NCBI GenBank assembly: GCA_029216955.1
Contig: JANAVB010029819.1
Location: forward strand, 36,933,331 to 36,997,330
Length of the DNA stretch: 64,000 bases
Direction of reading: 5' to 3'
Source of the DNA: Iris pallida
Taxonomy: Eukaryota; Streptophyta; Magnoliopsida; Asparagales; Iridaceae
Shown here piece after piece: positions 58,831 to 64,000 of this stretch (the first letter of the stretch is position 1; each line of letters begins with the position of its first letter). A program made the position numbers and the translations under genes. The notes under the pieces were generated by a model. It did no database searches. It worked only from the letters and a program-made list of their open reading frames with translations, and was not told the DNA's origin.

Positions 58831-61671
58831 TGTAATGCCTGTTGTCCGTATTACGTATTTTGAAATACGTGTACGTATTTTATTCCTGTATTGCATGACT
58901 TCTTGCTTAGTTTTCTTCATGGCTTGGGTTATTCTTGGTTCGGGTTGGCTTGGTTCGGTTTGGGATTTGCTTTTGGTTCATTATGAACCAAGGGTTGAAC
59001 CCCTACCTACCACCACCACTACCATTTATTAACCATTCTTGCTTCTCTCTCTTCATTACTCTTCTTCCATTTACTTCTTCACCTACCAGAGAGAGGGAGA
59101 GAGAGGTCTAGGCAAGTGTAACTTGCTTCATGGAGGAACTCTAATTTTATTGCTTCATTCTCTTCCTTACAGCATTTTAACTAACTTTAGAACTTGGCAT
59201 TTTCTCTTTCCATGGCTAGATTCTTCTAGATCTAAGTCTATTTTATTTTCGAAATTCTTGGGTTTTGATCTATTTAATCTTGTTATTTCCGAGTTTTGAT
59301 GGTTCCATGTTGTAGAGCATTTCATTCTGCCCCATTTTGACCTATGGAAGTTCGGATTTGGACTCCGGATGAAGGTTTTATGGAGCTTGAAAGTATGGAT
59401 TCTTGGTGTTCTTCTTCTCGGAAGCTTGGAGAAGAAGAACAGTGCTAGACTTGACCGCATGAATACTTCATGCGGCAAGTGATTCCGAGCCGCATGAACC
59501 TTTATACGACAGTTCTGGCCGCATAGGCTTGACTTGGCCGCATGATAATTCATGCGACAAGTGACCTGGCCGCATGGGACTCTCAGCCGCATAGGCTGGA
59601 CCCCATTCCTGGCCGCATGGACTTCTCTCCTAATTGAGCCGCATATGCACCCATCATATCCTGGCCGCATGAACTTGTACTCCTTCCTAGCCGCAGGAGC
59701 TCTTGAACTGACCTGGCCGCATGAGCTCCTAAACCGAGCCGCATGCACCCCCTTCATATCCTGGCCGCATAGGCGTATAACCTATCTGGCCGCATAAAGG
59801 CCTTGCTCCCGAGCCGCATATGCATCAGCACCCTTGGCCGCATGAGGCTGAGTCCATTATTAGCCGTATATGCACCCTTCACTTCCAGCCGCAGAAGCAG
59901 CCACATTGACCCCAGCCGCATGGGCTTCAACTAAGCCGCATGTGCCTCCTTCTATACCCAGTCGCATGATACTACACTTTCCAGCCGCATGGGCTGTTCT
60001 CCTTCCAGCCGCATGTGATCACTTCATGGCCGCATATGCCTTAGCCGCATGGCTCTCCTATAGTCCTGTGTATTGATATTTTATTAGATATTTTGCGTCC
60101 ATTTTATATCCTTACGCCATTTGTCCTGAACTTGAAAATCATTAATTCATTTGATATGTTTGGAATTGATAATTGAGCATGACATGATAGTGACCCGTAG
60201 TGGTGCACTCCTGACATAATAAACTGACATGACCTGATAGTGGCCCGTCGTGGCGCACTCCTGACTAGTACACTTGATATGATAAACCTGACATGATTAT
60301 CTCGAATAGCTGTTACGACGGCTACCTGACACGACATAACCTGTATAAATAACATGGACACCGTGGGCGATTGTACTTGTACAAATAAACCAGTCCTATC
60401 TTGCATCATGTCTAGGATAGGGACTCCTGAGTACCACGGTCAGGAGTACCTACTGAAATGGATTAAGGCTAATAACTAGATTAATACATTAGTCATGACG
60501 AGATCTCCCAGCTACAGGCAATCACGTTACCTGGGCACGCCTTGGGATCCGTAGTCTGCCGTCGAGTAGGGCATATTTCCAGCACACTGTCATGTGTTGC
60601 ACCCTTCAAGCTACCTAAGGGTACATTCGTTTCCTGGACGATGTACCCACCTGAATTCAACTCTAAATCTTTTAACCCGGGTAACCTGGATGGACTGCAG
60701 GACTTGTGGCTGTGGAAGATTCTCACTGCATCTTGCTAGTAACTAGGCCTGTGATAACCCTAGTTAGTTAAAGTATCAAGCCGTAATTCTTGCTTGGCCG
60801 TGAAATGATTGGATGAAGTCTAACCAGTCTAGTCTTGCCCTGATCCTGATTACTGCATGACCAGAATGCTTATATTTATTTTACCGATAAATGGTGAGAA
60901 TTCTAAGTTCTGTTCAGACGAAGGGTTACAACCCCGGTCCTTGTTTGGTTTACGGGTTGTAACCTGGTTATCTGAATAGCTCCATGGTTATCTCGTCGTA
61001 TATCATCCTGATGTATTTTCTTTATTTCCAGTTCTTACTTTATTTATACTCTTGTGCTGATTGCTGGTTTTAGTTCCTAAGTGAAGCTTCCTTTGTGGCA
61101 CTTGCTCTTTCTGGGGTCTGACCCAGCTGGTTTTGTGTGGCCAGATTTTGGAGCAGCTCCAGAGGATCTATCGACCTTCCAGCCAGATGGTGGCCACTAG
61201 ACGGAATCCTGGCAACGAGTGAATTTATTTTTGATCTCCCACTTTATTGTAAAAATATTCTTTTGAGACATTTAGCCGACGAGCACCTGTTTAGCTCGAT
61301 TGTACCTTACTTACTGTCTGCCTACGGGCTGTAACATAATTGACAGATCCTAGGGTTGATCATGTATGACTAAACTCTTGCTAGTCCTAACATTTTGTAA
61401 CGACTAGCTTCATGATCAGCTAGCTGAATATGTAATGTTTTGGGACGCCTTACTATTGTATATTTAATGATCATACTTCTTGTAACCTTTTACTTACTTG
61501 CTTGTGATTGAGACACTAGGCTTGTTCATGACCTTAAGAGACTGTTGGCTTGTAGATAAACCCTCATGTATCTAGACAGCCGTGACCGTATAGCGAGATG
61601 GATTCCATTTCATATACGTAGCTGGCTATGTCTGCCCCCGCTCTCCAGTATTCTGGTTCTGGGGCGTGACA
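58831..61671 (+). mobile_element. Solo LTR (2.84 kb)
   Basis: TGTAATGCC...GGGGCGTGACA flanked by a perfect 5-bp target duplication CATTG (58826-58830, 61672-61676), inserted into the 3' LTR of the coding-free element. No internal region, primer site or polypurine tract is present, so it is a solo LTR left by LTR-LTR recombination. Contains a CCGCAT word cluster (59448-60056) and an imperfect pair around GTGGYGCACTCCTGAC near 60180-60270. Confidence 0.88.
59448..60056. repeat. Irregular cluster of CCGCAT words
   Basis: About 22 exact CCGCAT/ATGCGG words by eye in about 610 bases, mostly as GGCCGCATG or AGCCGCAT, spaced irregularly (about 15-45 bases) with unrelated bases between. It is not a normal tandem repeat. 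Confidence 0.9.
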
Positions 61672-61767
61672 CATTGAGACCAAGACAACGTTATACCGTC
61701 GATGTTGCGATGTAGGCTGGACTTGGTCATGTACTCGTATCCCGAAAAGCGGAAGCGGGTCATGACA

Positions 61768-61782
61768 CCTCCTCTCGCTCTC

Positions 61783-61823
<41 letters not shown>

Positions 61824-61945
61824 ATCTTCCTTTTCTGTGGATCTATGTAATATAAGTATTAGTTTTTTTTAATAACGGTATAATATAATATATATATATA
61901 TATATATATTAGTAGTATTATTATTCATTAATTAATAACGGTACA

Positions 61946-62016
<71 letters not shown>

Positions 62017-63642
62017 TATTATTATTATCATTAATTAATATTATGATTATTATTGATAATGGAACGGACATGGGCCCTACATTGTACAAACACAAATTGG
62101 ACTTTGAACCATACATTATTTAGAATGTTAATAAAAAAATGGGCATTGGGCCCTAAATCATAAATGTTGTTCAAATTCGGCTTTTAAGCCCAACATTATT
62201 ATTTAGTAATTTCAGATGGGCTTCTAGCCCTACGTTATTTGAAACAAAGCCAAATTGGGCTTAGGCCCTATATGACTAAATGGATTTTGACCCTAAAGGT
62301 TATTTAATAGTTTAATTGGCCGAATAGCTATTAGAATTTATTTTATATTTTGATCATGGTCTTTGGGCCCTAGATATTATTTGATTAAAAAATTGGTTTA
62401 TTTGATCAAATTACGATCATGACTAATCAAATCATTTTTTTTCGATAATTGTGACCTCCAAATCTGGACTTCTACATATCAAATTGGACTGTTTGGACTA
62501 TTTTGGACTTAGTGGAACGGTCTGTTTCATCGTCTGGGCTGATTTATTTGGATTTATCTTCTAATTCATTATGTATCGATATGTTCGTATTGTTCACGTT
62601 GACTCCAACTATTTGAGGCAAGTATACTGTGCTTTACGTTTTATTATACATTATAAATGATGCTATTATATTTTTCCTAATTGGTTAACATATTGAGACA
62701 TGATTCTAACACGTGATGACATTGCTTAAATCTGATTTATTAACAATAATATGACTCATTCAGAATCTTCAAATCACCTTCAGAATCACCTATTTTAGAA
62801 TCTTTGAATCACCTGTTTCATGAATCATAGGAAAAGAGGAGAAATTCCAAGTAGTTATGTGACCAACAACCAACCGTCAGAGTCATTTCAAAATGATAGT
62901 TCGACATACATCTCACGTATGATCGAGACGTACCTTTAGAAGCACCAACCTAAGCCGGTCACATAATGAAAACGGTATTTCAAACACACTTAGCATAATT
63001 ATGGTACTTGATCTCGCATGATTATTTTACTAGTCTTATGGTACTTGATCTCGCATAATTACTTTACTAGTATAGTTAGTTCTCTAAAATTACTTGTCAT
63101 TATCTACTAGTTTCTTAGAATCATTTATCATTACCTAGTCTAATATTCCATTATCATGTACGGCCTCTTTATCTAGTTACTTGCATCATTCATGGCTTTG
63201 TTTTATGTCATGAGACATTGTGTGTGGTGTTACATGCACCAATCCTGACTGGTTACGTTGACATTTTAGGTTTCATTTAGACTTGTGATCTATCAATCTG
63301 ATGAAGCAAGACGAAGCCATCTCTGGAGAGATTTACTTAGAATTTCCTTGTTTAGATCCTTTCTTAGTTTGATTTCCATGATCTGTTATCGGATTTGTCT
63401 CCGAAAGACTTTCTTAGTGCTTGTAATAATTTGTGATCAACTCTTGGATTTACTTGCTTATGTTACTTTGATTATCAGCTTATATAAAATCCGATTATTT
63501 CTCTATTTTGTATCTCATTAGTTATGTAATTGAGTAGCTTGCTTGACCTTGCTAGAACATTTTGTTATGCCACTTCTGTGTCGTAGGCTAGACGCGCCTC
63601 ATGCACCTATAACCGAATATCATGCGGGTACGGATCGTAACA
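61768..63642 (+). repeat. Right part of outer element's 5' LTR
   Basis: Starts in a TC microsatellite (about 61787-61812), includes an (AT)n tract at 61950-62015, and ends GGATCGTAACA. Landmarks follow the same order as in 44890-46335. Confidence 0.6.
61950..62015. repeat. (AT)n microsatellite
   Basis: An uninterrupted AT run of about 65 bases, with a shorter one at about 61888-61909. Confidence 0.98.
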
Positions 63643-63896
63643 CATTTTTATGGTGGCCTATGCAGGTTCCGTCTTTGCAACTAGTGTGAAGCCGTAGTAG
63701 TACTTAGGTTAGTCGTGCCGCTATGAGCCTGCAATATTCTAAATGATTCTAAGGTTACGAAACTCAATCATAAATTAAAAATTTCTGAATTGACCCTTGA
63801 ATATCTATGATTTTTGTCCTCCTTGAAATTTATCATCTTCCTCATAATTTTGAAATTATGTTCTTGAATCTCATACCTTCCTTATTTCTTTTCAGA

Positions 63897-64000
63897 ATGG
63901 TTAAGGAAAAGAAAGTTATGCTTATCGAAGGATCGTCATCCTCTTATCCCGAGAATCTTGAAGAGATTGACGCAAATCCTTCTCTTCCATCTCATCCAGC
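63897..64000 (+). CDS. Start of gag-like ORF of outer element (cut by window end)
   Basis: ATG at 63897, 254 bases after the LTR end, opens MVKEKKVMLIEGSSSSYPEN with no stop before the window edge (34 complete codons). Position after an LTR and leader suggests a gag polyprotein start. No domain is visible in so short a piece. Confidence 0.4.
   Translation, partial: MVKEKKVMLIEGSSSSYPENLEEIDANPSLPSHP

Larger units (their letters stand above)
43601..61767 (+). mobile_element. Coding-free (LARD-like) LTR retrotransposon
   Basis: 5' LTR 43601-46335 (TGTAAGCTT...CGTGACA) and 3' LTR 56175-61767 (TGTAAGCCC...CATGACA, about 2.75 kb without its solo-LTR insert) are clearly homologous. The polypurine tract TAGGTGGGTAGAT lies at 56161-56173. 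Without the nested copia element the interior is only about 1.57 kb and has no gag or pol, so it was non-autonomous. Both LTRs have an ACC-rich GC-rich block, a TC microsatellite and an AT-rich second half. Target duplication unclear (TTTCC versus CCTCC). Confidence 0.75.
56175..61767 (+). repeat. 3' LTR of coding-free element, interrupted by solo LTR
   Basis: Homologous to 43601-46335. The match breaks at 58830 (GATTGACATTG) and resumes at 61672 (CATTGAGACCAAGACAACG). TC microsatellite at about 57399-57438. Confidence 0.78.
42278..64000 (+). mobile_element. Outer Ty3/gypsy-type element: 5' LTR split by insertion, gag at window end
   Basis: Inferred LTR pieces 42278-43600 (starts TGTAACCCC) and 61768-63642 (ends GGATCGTAACA), about 3.2 kb together. 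The right piece matches the order of landmarks in the LTRs of the inserted element (TC tract, AACGGTCTGTT.CATC, TTGAGGCAAGTA, CTGACTGG), so the two families are related. After the LTR comes CATTTTTATGGTGGCC and, 254 bases on, an ATG. The junction at 43600/61768 sits in a TC-rich tract, which makes the split plausible but hard to prove. The 3' end is outside the window. Confidence 0.6.

Noticed and set aside
43596..61772. Target duplication for the coding-free element (TTTCC versus CCTCC)
   Set aside because: Two of five bases differ and the site is TC-rich, so the match is not convincing.

Overview
This window is plant nuclear DNA, almost certainly from an angiosperm. It is AT-rich and filled with nested Ty3/gypsy and Ty1/copia LTR retrotransposons, a CACTA transposon, and Tourist-, Mutator- and hAT-type MITEs. 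It also holds an intron-split piece of the plant condensin gene SMC2. I see no intact host gene. Every long coding region is broken by stops or frameshifts.

Layout. (1) 1-8004: 3' part of a Tat-lineage Ty3/gypsy element on +, with pol remnants (protease, RT, RNase H, second archaeal-type RNase H, integrase), a remnant antisense gene, polypurine tract and 3' LTR. (2) 8005-12408: non-coding, with two MITEs. (3) 12410-19227: a palindromic MITE split by a decayed Ty1/copia element (12449-19113). (4) 19460-20410: Mutator-type MITE with a GC-rich core and perfect 9-bp target duplication. (5) 20509-41798: CACTA transposon (CACTA termini, AGC target duplication). It carries an SMC2 C-terminal segment (36917-39840) and a nested 13.5-kb Tat element on the minus strand (22363-35858, target duplication ATTTT). 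(6) About 41850-42150: receptor-kinase fragment. (7) 42278-64000: a gypsy element whose 5' LTR is split by a coding-free LTR element (43601-61767). That element in turn holds a SIRE-like gag-only copia element (47623-55898, target duplication GTAAT) and a 2.8-kb solo LTR (58831-61671, target duplication CATTG).

Most notable is the nested Tat element. On its sense (minus) strand it keeps only gag and protease; RT, RNase H and integrase are absent. On the opposite strand it carries a plant mobile domain (PMD) gene with its own TATA box, two inferred introns and a poly(A) signal. The older Tat element at 1-8004 has a remnant antisense gene in the same position with the same promoter layout. The LTR and leader of the nested element are studded with the heptamer GCGTAAA (26 exact copies, counted by eye, in about 1.5 kb). 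The solo LTR has an unrelated cluster of CCGCAT (about 22 copies in 0.6 kb). Irregularly spaced CpG-containing words confined to LTRs are the least explained signal here.

Coordinates of LTRs, target duplications and splice sites were read by eye. Lineage names rest on recognised motifs, not on searches.
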